Of a stretch of 64,000 nucleotides of DNA, positions 44,040 through 53,197 are shown one piece after another. The notes under the pieces were generated by a model. The model searched no databases, was not told where the DNA came from, and worked only from the letters and a program-made list of their open reading frames with translations. The stretch lies in the NCBI RefSeq assembly GCF_027942295.1, contig NZ_CP101416.1, positions 3,892,501-3,956,500 of the forward strand, read 5' to 3'. Position 1 is the first letter of the stretch. Each line of letters opens with the position of its first letter. The translations under genes and the position numbers were made by a program. The stretch comes from Pseudanabaena sp. Chao 1811 (GTDB lineage: Bacteria; Cyanobacteriota; Cyanobacteriia; Pseudanabaenales; Pseudanabaenaceae).

Positions 44040-45233
44040 ATGGCAAAGCTGCGCGAAATTATTGTTTCTACTCAACTTAAAGAACGTTTGGCTCAAGGAC
44101 ATCCTTGGATTTATCGAGACAGATTGCCTAGAGAAGCACGTTTTGAAACGGGGGAATGGGTGCGGGTCAAGTGTGGCGGCTGGACAGGATTTGGACTCTG
44201 GGATAACAAAGGTCCGATCGCGATTCGGATATTTTCGCAGCGACAGTTACCCGATCCGCGTTGGTTGAAAGCGCGAGTACAGGCTGCATGGGAACTGCGA
44301 TCGCCTTTACGCGAACAGAACTGCACTGCCTATCGTTGGCTGTTTGGTGAGGGGGATGGTTTGGCAGGAATTACCGTTGATCTGTATGGGGAATATGCGG
44401 TGTTGCAAACCTATATGGAGGGAGCCAGCGTTCTTCTTGATTGGTTAGTGAATGCTTTGTTAGCAGTGGCTCCTTTACAGGGGATTTTATGGCGGACAAA
44501 GCATTTAGAGAATTCTGAAAGTGAAAATCCGCAAGAGAGTAAAACTCAATTGCTATGGGGTAAAGAACCGAAGGGAGATATTACCGTCAAGGAACATGGG
44601 CTATTGTTTCAGGTCAATTTGCAAACTGGACAAAAAACTGGTTTATTTCTCGACCATCGTGAAAACCGTCGCTTTGTTGGGGAAATTAGCCAAGGTAAAA
44701 CCGTACTGAATTGTTTTTCCTATACGGGTGCATTTTCGCTCTATGCCCTGCGTGGCGGCGCGAGTCACGTTACTAATGTGGATATTGGCAAACATTTAGC
44801 GGCGGTAGCAGATACAAATGTAAGGCTGAATAATTTCGATCGCGATCGCCATAATTTTGTAACTGCGGATTGCTTTGATGTGTTGCATCGCTACGCACAG
44901 GAGCAACAAACCTTTGATATTGTGATCCTCGATCCGCCCACTTTTGCCAAGAGTAAGCAAAATCGGTTTGCGGCAATTCGTGCTTACACCAAGCTAAATG
45001 CGATCGCTCTTAAATGTGTCGCGCCCAATGGTCTACTAGTTTCGGCAAGCTGCACTAGTCAAGTTAGCCCTGAAGCCTTTAAGGAAATGCTTGCTACTGC
45101 TGCGGAATCAAGCGATCGACGTATCCAAATAATCCATGAAGCAGGGCAACCCATCGATCATCCTGTACCTGCAGCCTTTGCCGAAGGTCGCTATTTAAAG
45201 TTTGTAGTCGGTAAAGTTAATCAGATTGTCTAG
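44040..45233 (+). CDS. Class I SAM-dependent rRNA methyltransferase (RlmI-like)
   Basis: A 397-residue methyltransferase of the RlmI/YccW group. The N-terminal PUA domain contains GHPWIYRDRLPREARFETGE; a middle EEHRE-like part (EYAVLQTYMEGASVLLDWLV) follows. The Rossmann methyltransferase domain has FLDHRENRRFVGEISQGKTV, NCFSYTGAFSLYALRGGASH and the catalytic-region VILDPPTFAKSK. RlmI methylates C1962 of 23S rRNA in E. coli; the target here is inferred. It follows the AIPR gene by 21 bp and may be cotranscribed with it. Confidence 0.92.
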   Translation: MAKLREIIVSTQLKERLAQGHPWIYRDRLPREARFETGEWVRVKCGGWTGFGLWDNKGPIAIRIFSQRQLPDPRWLKARVQAAWELRSPLREQNCTAYRWLFGEGDGLAGITVDLYGEYAVLQTYMEGASVLLDWLVNALLAVAPLQGILWRTKHLENSESENPQESKTQLLWGKEPKGDITVKEHGLLFQVNLQTGQKTGLFLDHRENRRFVGEISQGKTVLNCFSYTGAFSLYALRGGASHVTNVDIGKHLAAVADTNVRLNNFDRDRHNFVTADCFDVLHRYAQEQQTFDIVILDPPTFAKSKQNRFAAIRAYTKLNAIALKCVAPNGLLVSASCTSQVSPEAFKEMLATAAESSDRRIQIIHEAGQPIDHPVPAAFAEGRYLKFVVGKVNQIV

Positions 45234-45252
45234 TCAAATCCTCCCTTCCAAG

Positions 45253-45299
45253 TAAAAGATTAGGGTTGCGGCGCTTCGCGCCGCAACCCTAATCTTTTA
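45253..45299. terminator. Perfect palindrome between convergent genes
   Basis: A 47-nt palindrome, TAAAAGATTAGGGTTGCGGC arms, apex GC-TTC-GC, between the methyltransferase (plus) and the M41-like gene (minus). A small hairpin, AAGGTGC-AAA-GCACCTT (45300-45316), directly follows and touches the stop of the M41-like gene. Confidence 0.85.
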
Positions 45300-45314
45300 A
45301 AGGTGCAAAGCACC

Positions 45315-45998
45315 TTATTTGATAGTTAAAGCCACTTGCTCGATTGTTTGATAACAAGCTTCGATGGAAGCTCCATTTTGCATCTGTTCCGCAAGGGCAA
45401 TTAAAACGGAACGGCGATCGCTCAGTAAATTTTTGGCATTTAATAACGCCCAACGCTCTTGCACCATTGGATTTGGCAAACTAGAAATAGCTTGACGTAA
45501 ACGCTGAATATCATCTAAGCCGCCTTCCGTTTCGCCTTCACACATCAGTTGCTCGGCGGCGATCCCTGCCATGTAGACGGTGCAATAACGATCTAGGAGA
45601 TTGACGGAATTAGCAGAATGATCTACTTCAATTTCTACACCGCCTTCGATACCGTTAAAACTTTCGCTAGCTAAGACTTCCCCTAAGGATTGACCGACAA
45701 TTCCCGCGATCGCATAGTTGATCACCTTAAAGCCCAAGACATGCGCCGCCAAAAAATGCCCTGCTTCGTGATAGGAAACACGCTCGCGGTATTTAGGATC
45801 TCTTGCCCTCAGCCATGCTTGTGCATATGCCCCAAATTTACCTTGCCAAAAGCCAATGTCAATGCCCCATGCACTGAGTAAGGCAATCGCGATCGCCGCA
45901 GGGACAATCGGCGATAAACCCACCATCGTACCGACGAGGGACATCATGGTGATCGTAAAAATGGCGATCGCTAGTAAATCAGTGGCGGTAACGTTCAT
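45315..45998 (-). CDS. M41-like membrane metallopeptidase without AAA domain
   Basis: A 227-residue protein. Two N-terminal membrane segments (LLAIAIFTITMMSLVGTMVG, IVPAAIAIALLSAWGI) precede an HExxH zinc motif, HEAGHFLAAHVLGFKV. The sequence that follows (YCTVYMAGIAAEQLMCEGET, GGLDDIQRLRQAI) is like the FtsH (M41) protease domain. No AAA ATPase part is present, as in plastid FtsHi-like or cyanobacterial stand-alone forms. The substrate is unknown. Its start overlaps the stop of the VanY-like gene by 4 bp. Confidence 0.85.
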   Translation of the reverse strand: MNVTATDLLAIAIFTITMMSLVGTMVGLSPIVPAAIAIALLSAWGIDIGFWQGKFGAYAQAWLRARDPKYRERVSYHEAGHFLAAHVLGFKVINYAIAGIVGQSLGEVLASESFNGIEGGVEIEVDHSANSVNLLDRYCTVYMAGIAAEQLMCEGETEGGLDDIQRLRQAISSLPNPMVQERWALLNAKNLLSDRRSVLIALAEQMQNGASIEACYQTIEQVALTIK

Positions 45999-46921
45999 GA
46001 CTTTTTAATAAACGAGCCACTACGCGGTTGCTTCCTGTAGAAAGTAGCCAGACTGTCATCGTCACCTACAAAGCGCCAATGCCAAGGCTCATACATCACA
46101 CCCTGAGAATTGTTTGGAGGGAATGACATTTCAAAACCGTACTTAGCCGCATTATTTTGGAGCCATTGAAAAGCAGCAGTTTTCTCGAAACTGGTTGAAA
46201 GATTGGCACTTGGTACAGATGCGTCACCAATATCCATGGCATAGCCCGTGTGATGCTCACTATGACCGGGTGGCGCACTGACCTTAGCGCGTTGGGCTGG
46301 GGTTTGATTGCGTTGCTTACTGATCTCAAAGAAAAGTTGTTGCTGCTCAGCGATCGTCCGAAATCCAGAAATCACCGTAAAATCAACACCATCAGCTTTG
46401 GCGGCTGCTTCCATCGCCAGATAGCTTTTTGCCGCCGCTTCTCTCAGCTTGATTTCATAGCCATCACTCGCTCTACTAATGGTGCGTAATTGATTGGCAG
46501 GAGCTTCTTTGTAAGGATGATGTCCGAAAAGATCGGGCGGACTATCAGGCTCATTGGCAACTACGTCAGGATTATCACTAGCTGCCTTATTCGCAGGAGT
46601 TGCTGTATTTGTACTGATAAATGGTGCAACTGTCGGAATAGGTGAAGGACGTTCGGTTTGAGGTTCTGATTTTGGTTCTGAAGCAACTTTTTCCGATGGG
46701 GATACATTTGCTTGCGGGGCATTGGTGGCATTGGCATTTAGCGCAAACCAAATGCGGGTGCTCACGATCGGCGAGAGAAAGGCTAATACTGCTAAACCAT
46801 ATCCCCACCAAGGAACCGCCTGTAGCGATCTCACAACAGGATTAGCTGGTACTTGCTTTTGGGGCGATCTCTGGGGATCGCTAACCCTCTGGGCAATGGG
46901 GATATCGTTTTGGGTAGGCAT
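45995..46921 (-). CDS. D-alanyl-D-alanine carboxypeptidase, VanY/M15B type
   Basis: A 308-residue enzyme with one membrane helix (WGYGLAVLAFLSPIVSTRIW), a long Pro/Thr/Ala-rich linker and a C-terminal M15B domain that trims D-Ala from cell-wall stem peptides. The zinc motif is HHTGYAMDIGD, and EPWHWRFVGDD gives the second histidine and Glu/Trp. I chose the ATG at 46921 (MPTQNDIPIA). A longer frame reaches 47086, but it would overlap the VOC gene upstream. Confidence 0.9.
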   Translation of the reverse strand: MPTQNDIPIAQRVSDPQRSPQKQVPANPVVRSLQAVPWWGYGLAVLAFLSPIVSTRIWFALNANATNAPQANVSPSEKVASEPKSEPQTERPSPIPTVAPFISTNTATPANKAASDNPDVVANEPDSPPDLFGHHPYKEAPANQLRTISRASDGYEIKLREAAAKSYLAMEAAAKADGVDFTVISGFRTIAEQQQLFFEISKQRNQTPAQRAKVSAPPGHSEHHTGYAMDIGDASVPSANLSTSFEKTAAFQWLQNNAAKYGFEMSFPPNNSQGVMYEPWHWRFVGDDDSLATFYRKQPRSGSFIKKS

Positions 46922-47013
46922 AGGTGTATAAACCTTGGAAGTTTTAACCACAGTTCTAAATATATAGCAGTAAATCTGGAAATTAGAATTCGCACAAAGT
47001 GTGAATTTTAAAA

Positions 47014-47403
47014 TTAGAGGCTGCCTTGGACAATTTCTAAAAGATTGCCATCGGGATCGTTTAAAAATAATATTTTTTGTCCCCAAGGCATGATTCTAGG
47101 TGGTGCAATTATACCTATGGAGATATTAGCTTGCCGATCGCATAGTTCTTGATATACCTGATCAAGATCATCAACGGTCATCGATAGTAAAAAGGGATTA
47201 CCACTGATAATTTGCTTACCGCGATCGCCAAATAGTTTTGGCAACCAACAGCGATCATAAAGTCCTATTTTCAGATTGCCGCTATAACCCTCAGCACTAT
47301 CAGTCTTAGCAGGTTTCTCAAAGCGAAATCCTAATGCATCGCGATAAAAAATTAGCGATCGCCCCACATCAGAAACAAATAAAGCAATGTAGTCGATTTC
47401 CAT
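47014..47403 (-). CDS. VOC superfamily protein
   Basis: A 129-residue protein: MEIDYIALFVSDVGRSLIFY, FLLSMTVDDLDQVYQ and ILFLNDPDGNLLEIVQ are standard VOC elements. The substrate is unknown. It follows the folate/biopterin transporter gene closely (8 bp) and is probably cotranscribed with it. Confidence 0.85.
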   Translation of the reverse strand: MEIDYIALFVSDVGRSLIFYRDALGFRFEKPAKTDSAEGYSGNLKIGLYDRCWLPKLFGDRGKQIISGNPFLLSMTVDDLDQVYQELCDRQANISIGIIAPPRIMPWGQKILFLNDPDGNLLEIVQGSL

Positions 47404-47411
47404 TTTTTAAT

Positions 47412-48872
47412 CTATGGATTTTCTTGTAAAACCACTTCAGGTTGCTCACTAACCAATTCGTTTTTAATGTCTAAAGATTGCGAATCAGGTAAAGCTGTCG
47501 TTTGATTAGACTGGTGAAACTTACCATTCTTTTCGTCAGGCAACCATTTTAAGAATGGGAGTGGCAAAAGACTACTGATATTAGCAATTGTAATCAATAA
47601 CCAAAGATTATCGAAATTGGATTCCGTAACCCCTAGAAAATGGGTTAGCACAGCCCCTAATTGAAATGAACAGAGCGCTGAGATATTAATAACCGACATC
47701 AACAACGCAAATAAAGTTGCTTCGATCCCTTCAGGGCAAAGCCTTGCTGCCAAAACCAAAACAGGCATAAACGCAATTCTGCCAGCAACCGTCAAAATCA
47801 AGCTATCACCAAGACTAAACCAGCGATCGTCAATACCTAAGGCTCTATTAGTATGGGTCACAAGTAATAAACTAGTTAATCCTAAAACTGTGGAAATAAT
47901 CGTAGTCCAAAAGAAAATCTTGCGGGTTGGCACTGCTTTAAAAAAGCGTTGAAATAGCCATACACCTAGTAAACCTGCCCAACTTGCGAAAAACTTGATT
48001 GTCCCTAAAAATTCAGGATTAAATTTCAGTTCATTCGTAGTGAAATAGAAAAAGGCGGTATCAGAACTGGGTGTTGCTTGCCAGATAAACAAGAAAAGTG
48101 TCGGAAGCCAAATGGCTTTATTGGTAAAGGCTTGGCGTAACTGACCAAAGTTAAACTTCAGCGACATCCATAACTGTGAATTTCGAGATAGAGTCGCAGG
48201 TGTTGCCGATTCAAGATTAGTTGCTGATTTGTCAGGCGCAACAATATATACCGTGGACATCGGTGGATCAGCGATCGCAAAGGCAGAAATCCCTACCAAT
48301 AGGGGCAAAATAGCCGTAATCTCAAATACAAACTTCGCACCAAAATGCTCTAGTAAATATCCACTCAAATAAGCAGACATAATTGCGCCAATGGATGAGG
48401 CAATCCAGCTAAATGACTGCAAAGAACCTGCATCTCCCTCTGGCTCCAGTCTTGCACGCTGCACAATCAAAGCATCAGTAATTGCATCCGAACAAGCTAG
48501 TGAAAGAGAACCGAAGGCAATCATGGCGATCGCCCAAAAGGGAGTTGTCACCCATAGCCCCATACTTGACCATGAAAAAATCCCTAACACACTTGAAATT
48601 AGTAGGTATGGGCGACGGCGATAACCAAATATAGGGAATCCGTCGGAAATCAGACCATAGAGGGGCTTAATTGTCCAAGGGATCATTGTAATCCCCACCA
48701 TTGATGCAACTTCCGCAGGGCTAAGCCCCAAGTCATCCTTAAGGAAGAAACTGACGGCAAGCTGCGAGATTGCCATTGCGCCTTGGACAAAATAAATAAT
48801 AGCGATCGCCCCTAACTCTAGGTCAAACGAGCGACCTCGTAAGCTTTTGAGCCAGTCTGATTGGATTAGCAC
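47412..48872 (-). CDS. Folate/biopterin transporter family (BT1-like MFS)
   Basis: A 486-residue membrane protein of the FBT/BT1 family, related to Synechocystis and plastid folate transporters. The N-terminal LELGAIAIIYFVQGAMAISQ and the conserved PWTIKPLYGLISDGFPIFGY RRRPYL region mark the family. About twelve membrane helices are visible. Transport of folate or pterin is expected but not shown here. The last 40 residues are polar. Confidence 0.88.
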   Translation of the reverse strand: MLIQSDWLKSLRGRSFDLELGAIAIIYFVQGAMAISQLAVSFFLKDDLGLSPAEVASMVGITMIPWTIKPLYGLISDGFPIFGYRRRPYLLISSVLGIFSWSSMGLWVTTPFWAIAMIAFGSLSLACSDAITDALIVQRARLEPEGDAGSLQSFSWIASSIGAIMSAYLSGYLLEHFGAKFVFEITAILPLLVGISAFAIADPPMSTVYIVAPDKSATNLESATPATLSRNSQLWMSLKFNFGQLRQAFTNKAIWLPTLFLFIWQATPSSDTAFFYFTTNELKFNPEFLGTIKFFASWAGLLGVWLFQRFFKAVPTRKIFFWTTIISTVLGLTSLLLVTHTNRALGIDDRWFSLGDSLILTVAGRIAFMPVLVLAARLCPEGIEATLFALLMSVINISALCSFQLGAVLTHFLGVTESNFDNLWLLITIANISSLLPLPFLKWLPDEKNGKFHQSNQTTALPDSQSLDIKNELVSEQPEVVLQENP

Positions 48873-48970
48873 GATACGATTGCCTAAATGTTAAGAAATT
48901 TTAATCTCAATATATTTTAGTCCTTTTCTCATCAATCAACGCATATAAGTGCTCAAACCTAATCGAAATT

Positions 48971-49681
48971 CTATATATTCAGTCGGCAGTTCCAATTCTT
49001 AAGGCGATCGCTAACTTTTTCTGATGGATTCACAATCTCCTCTTGGGTTCTGGGACGTAAATATCCATTCCATTGATAATTTAATAAGGCTGCATACTCT
49101 CTTAATACCACTTTGAGTTGCTTGATGGTACTCCATTGCAAAGGTAAAGGTATCATATGAGGAATAACTTTAAAACCATGGTTCTGAAATAAAATTTGCG
49201 CTCGTAGCATGTGAGGTGCATCTGTCAACAACAATATTTTCTGAATTCCCTTCGGATAAAGTAATGCTGTCGTAAACTGGGCATTTTCTTCGGTTGTTTG
49301 CGAACATCTCTCACCACTTATTTGTGACTTAGGAAGTCCTTTTTGTGCTAGCTGGGTAAGTATTTCTTCTGCATCTAACATTCCACTCACAAATAGCATA
49401 GGGGCACGTTTTTGTTCCCAGATTTCAGCACCAAATTCTACTCTTCTAGCTCGTAATGGTTCGCCTCGCCCTAAAATGACAACGGCATCAACTTTTTCAC
49501 CAGAATCTTGCGGCAGAGAAAAAATTAAGCCTTGATTTGCCAAAGCAAGCATCAAAGGAGAGGTTACAAATAGCAAAATTAATCCAATAATAGCGACTGG
49601 TAAAATAACTCGACGTTTCCAAAAGCGAGGACTAATTAGCCAAAGTAACCAGAGAAAAGCAAAAAAAATCAGTGATTCCAT
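48971..49681 (-). CDS. YdcF/DUF218 family protein
   Basis: A 236-residue protein with two N-terminal membrane segments (LIFFAFLWLLWLISPRF, VILPVAIIGLILLFVTSPLM) and a DUF218 domain: DAVVILGRGEPLRARRVEFG, APMLFVSGMLDAEEILTQLA and ILLLTDAPHMLRAQILFQNH. Such proteins (SanA/ElyC-like) have been tied to envelope polysaccharide metabolism. It lies at the 3' side of the autokinase gene in the same direction. Confidence 0.85.
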   Translation of the reverse strand: MESLIFFAFLWLLWLISPRFWKRRVILPVAIIGLILLFVTSPLMLALANQGLIFSLPQDSGEKVDAVVILGRGEPLRARRVEFGAEIWEQKRAPMLFVSGMLDAEEILTQLAQKGLPKSQISGERCSQTTEENAQFTTALLYPKGIQKILLLTDAPHMLRAQILFQNHGFKVIPHMIPLPLQWSTIKQLKVVLREYAALLNYQWNGYLRPRTQEEIVNPSEKVSDRLKNWNCRLNI

Positions 49682-49742
49682 AATCTCTTGAATAATACTT
49701 TTAATCCATGGAATAGCAATTGGCTCTCAAGAGAACCTCAAT

Positions 49743-49780
49743 ATATTTATTACAAGTGTCGCAATACTTGTAATAAATAT
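49743..49780 (-). terminator. Hairpin downstream of the autokinase gene
   Basis: A perfect 15-bp AT-rich stem, ATATTTATTACAAGT / ACTTGTAATAAATAT, with an 8-nt loop, in the 277-bp gap between the autokinase and DUF218 genes. It has no T tract and may be a terminator or an mRNA stabiliser. Confidence 0.5.
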
Positions 49781-49958
49781 GTAAGTAGGTCATCAGCATA
49801 GTTAAAATTCAAAACCTGCCGTTGCATAGTAATTAGCAAAAGCGTCTAGATATTACTTATCTACTTAGTAAAACTATTAGTTCTGATTTCAGTACAAAGC
49901 TTTATAGGCAATGGTGATGAAGTTAACTTATCAATGAATAAATAATAATTCTAATAAT

Positions 49959-52205
49959 CTAATAAAGTTTATAGGTTTCCGTGACACCCGTAACATAATC
50001 TTTTGAACCATTGACAATAATTCCAAATATTCCGATTGGTGAATTACTTAATAGTTCTAGAGCTTGTGTAAGGTTAGATGCTTTAGTCTTATCTAATCCA
50101 ACCACCATAACAATACCATCTGTTCTTGCAGCAATCAGCTTTGAGTCAACTAAACCGAGTAAAGGAGGAGTATCATAAATCACTAAATCAAAGTTTTCCT
50201 GAAATGATTGCATTAAGATCTGCATCTTTTGAGAGGAAAGTAATCTTGTGGGATCTGGCGGAACTTGACCTGAAGTAAGAATTGATAAGTTGGGTTCAAT
50301 TGAAGATCTTTGTACTACTTGATCAAAGTTTAGATCCGTAGATATTAAATTACTAAGTCCTAAAGCATTACTCAGAAGCAATCGATCATGTAATTTCGGA
50401 CGACGCAGATCAGCATCTACCAATAGAACTCGTTTCCCTAAAGCTGCTGCTGCCTGCGCTAAATACAATGAAGTAGTTGATTTACCTTCACTGGGTATGG
50501 ATGAACTAATAACAAGAGAGCGGATTTCTTCATCAGGACTGAGAAGCCGAATATTCGTATAAAGCGATCGAAAAGACTCCAAAAAGATAGAAGTCATATA
50601 GTAGGGTTGGATTGCATTAGAATCTGAGTCTAAGCCTTGATGAGATCGATTTATCCAAGACTTGAAATTCATGATTTTTGTCAGTTTACCAATAGCAGAT
50701 GAAGTTTCGTTCCGCATCAAGCTACGATTTAATGGAATTCCTTCCAAAATTTCATCCGTATCTTCATCAGAATATAAATCTGAATTAAATGGAATTATTC
50801 CTAAAATAGGTAATTTGGCAATATCTTTTACTTCATCCGTTGTTCGTAACAGATTACTCAACCTATCTAGAAATAGAGCTACCCCAGAACCTAGTAATAA
50901 CCCTAGTATGCCACCCAACACTCCATTTTTTTTAATATCGGCTGATGATGATGCAGGATCTTTAGCGGGAGTCAGAATTTGCCAAGGGGTTTTACGTTGT
51001 CCAGCATCAATACGTAAAGCTTCACGTTTGGTTAAAAATTGATTTAAATTCTCGTTGGTGATTTTTATCTCTTGTTGAATATCTGTGTATTGACGGGAGA
51101 TAATTGATAGCTGTTTTACTTGCTGATTGAGCTTATCTTCTACTTCCGACAATATTTCAAGACGGGCTTCTAAATCTCGGATACGGCTGGCAACTAATTC
51201 TTTAGCTCTCTCCTCTTCTAGTCGGAGTAACGGTATCAAATTAGCTCTTTGATCTCGTAATGCTTGGACTCTATCTGTATTTTCCTGAAATATGCTTAAC
51301 TCTTTCGCAATTTGACCATCTACAGTCTGAATTTGGGATAAAATTGCCTGATATCGAGAATTCTCTTGCAGTATAGAGGAAACTTTGGTTTCATTGACTG
51401 GTTCAGCAACTTGACGACTTAAATCAGAAAATAGCGATCGCAATTCATCTAACTTGACTTGGGTTTCCAGTTTCTGTTGACTAATGGTAGTGGTTTCAGA
51501 AGCTAGTTGTTTGCTGCTTGAATCTGGATCAATGAGATTGTACTGTTGCCGAAAAGTCTGGAGCTTATCCTGAAGCTTTCCTGCTCTTTCTTGGACTTGA
51601 GGCAGTTGAGAATTGACAAAGTCAATTCCTTGTTGCACATCAGACAATCGTTCTTCCAAACTATAGTCAAGATAAGCCTTAGACAGTAAATCAAGAACTG
51701 CCTTAACCTTTGCTGAGTTTTTATCTTGGTAACTAACGCTGAGAATCTGATTTTCGGCTTTAATTGCTAATCCATCGACTAAACTATCGTAATTAATATC
51801 TGGGTACTTTGACTTTAACGCTTCAGAAATTGGATTGAGAATTTTAGGACTTTTTAATAGTTTTAATGTAGTAGGGCTAATAGTGTCTTTAGGTTCTTCT
51901 GTATCCCTATTGTTAAGTGTTACAGCAGAAATCACTCGGGTCTCTTCAGTAATTGGCTTGGCTAAAATTTCAAACCCTGATTGATAAATTGGTTTACTAG
52001 TAGCCGATTTAAATACAGCTAAAGAAGTAACTACAATAGTTACACCTGCAATTACAGGTAATCTGCGTTGTAAAGATTGCAGTACATTTCCAAATTTCAA
52101 TCCTCCTTCATCATCGTTGAGTGATGCACTAGACACGTTAGTACTTAAAACACGTTTAACATCACTTTTTTGATGATATATCTGAGAATTCTGTTCACTT
52201 TGCAT
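49959..52205 (-). CDS. Polysaccharide co-polymerase/tyrosine autokinase (Wzc-like)
   Basis: A 748-residue protein that controls chain length and export of capsule or exopolysaccharide. A Wzz domain with one membrane helix comes first (LPVIAGVTIVVTSLAVFKSA), then a long coiled coil (about 200-430), a second helix (GVLGGILGLLLGSGVALFLD) and a BY-kinase domain with Walker A SSSIPSEGKSTTSLYLA, Walker A' VLLVDADLRRPKLH and Walker B LVIYDTPPLLGLVD. The C-terminus holds tyrosines (VTGVTETYKLY) that are likely autophosphorylation sites. I use the ATG at 52205, preceded by CGGAA, over a TTG at 52253. Confidence 0.93.
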   Translation of the reverse strand: MQSEQNSQIYHQKSDVKRVLSTNVSSASLNDDEGGLKFGNVLQSLQRRLPVIAGVTIVVTSLAVFKSATSKPIYQSGFEILAKPITEETRVISAVTLNNRDTEEPKDTISPTTLKLLKSPKILNPISEALKSKYPDINYDSLVDGLAIKAENQILSVSYQDKNSAKVKAVLDLLSKAYLDYSLEERLSDVQQGIDFVNSQLPQVQERAGKLQDKLQTFRQQYNLIDPDSSSKQLASETTTISQQKLETQVKLDELRSLFSDLSRQVAEPVNETKVSSILQENSRYQAILSQIQTVDGQIAKELSIFQENTDRVQALRDQRANLIPLLRLEEERAKELVASRIRDLEARLEILSEVEDKLNQQVKQLSIISRQYTDIQQEIKITNENLNQFLTKREALRIDAGQRKTPWQILTPAKDPASSSADIKKNGVLGGILGLLLGSGVALFLDRLSNLLRTTDEVKDIAKLPILGIIPFNSDLYSDEDTDEILEGIPLNRSLMRNETSSAIGKLTKIMNFKSWINRSHQGLDSDSNAIQPYYMTSIFLESFRSLYTNIRLLSPDEEIRSLVISSSIPSEGKSTTSLYLAQAAAALGKRVLLVDADLRRPKLHDRLLLSNALGLSNLISTDLNFDQVVQRSSIEPNLSILTSGQVPPDPTRLLSSQKMQILMQSFQENFDLVIYDTPPLLGLVDSKLIAARTDGIVMVVGLDKTKASNLTQALELLSNSPIGIFGIIVNGSKDYVTGVTETYKLY

Positions 52206-52420
52206 GTTTGTTTCCGTGCATATGCGGATTATGTGGTTAATTCTGGTGCTCAATCAATAGCGATCACGAGCTATTACCCACTCCGTATTGTAAATGCTCA
52301 AAGAATAGAATCTAGTTTAACTCATACAAACTTGGCTCTAATTTACGGCAGTACGATTGCTTAAGTCAAGACTTCAAATTGTATAGACAAGCACAATTAG
52401 GACAACAACATCAACAAATA

Positions 52421-53197
52421 TTAGCTTTTTATCTGATTCTCCTTTGAGAAAACAATCTGCTTAAGCATTAGCCAAATAAAAATTGGGATAGTCGTAGCAT
52501 AGCGTTTCCAGAGTCTCTTTGGTTCTTGACAAAGGCGAAATAACCACTCCAATCCGAGATTTTGCATTAATTTTGGAGTTTCTTTTAAGATTCCTGCATA
52601 AACAGGGAAAACACCGCCTACTCCAATCATGACAGCTTGGATTTTATCCTTATGTTGATTCATCCATAATTCCTGTTTAGGGCATCCTAGTGCAACGAAT
52701 AAAACTCCTGCTCCACTCTCATTAATAGTATTCACCATATCCATGTCTACTGTAGAAGCTAATGGACGGAATGGAGGGGATTCAGTACCTGCGATCTTTA
52801 TAGTGGGAAATTGTAATTTTAGTCTCTGGCTAATTTTATCAAGTACTTCAGGAGATGAACCTAAGAGGAAAATGCTCGTTTGTGCGATCGCAGCTTGCTG
52901 GCAAACTGTCTGAAAAATATCCATGCCCGCAACTCGCTGAGCCTGCTTGTGTCCTAGCGACTTTAGCATCCAAACTAAGGGCATTCCGTCTGGTGTAACT
53001 AAATCTGCCTGTTTTAATACATTCGCAAAGTGATTATTTTGCCAAGCTTCAACTAGCATATGCACATTAGCAACACAAACCATCCTGCTTTGCTTTTGGT
53101 TTGCCCAACTTACCATCAGATTGATTTGTTCATCAAAGAGCAAAGTTGATACTGGAGTAACAATTAAGTCTTGTTTAGGGATGTCATCTGTATACAT
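52421..53197 (-). CDS. WecG/TagA/CpsF family glycosyltransferase
   Basis: A 258-residue GT26 enzyme. Signatures are VCVANVHMLVEAWQNNHFAN, VTPDGMPLVWMLKSLGHKQA, the FLLGSSPEVL stretch, VLFVALGCPKQELWMNQHKD and MIGVGGVFPVYAGIL. It acts early in lipid-linked glycan assembly. It lies upstream of the autokinase gene on the same strand (216 bp apart), as expected for a polysaccharide operon. It differs clearly from the WecG-like protein at 22995-23750. Confidence 0.92.
   Translation of the reverse strand: MYTDDIPKQDLIVTPVSTLLFDEQINLMVSWANQKQSRMVCVANVHMLVEAWQNNHFANVLKQADLVTPDGMPLVWMLKSLGHKQAQRVAGMDIFQTVCQQAAIAQTSIFLLGSSPEVLDKISQRLKLQFPTIKIAGTESPPFRPLASTVDMDMVNTINESGAGVLFVALGCPKQELWMNQHKDKIQAVMIGVGGVFPVYAGILKETPKLMQNLGLEWLFRLCQEPKRLWKRYATTIPIFIWLMLKQIVFSKENQIKS

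Noticed and set aside
46922-47086. Longer N-terminus for the VanY-like carboxypeptidase
   Set aside because: It would overlap the VOC gene and adds cysteine-rich sequence not seen in this family.
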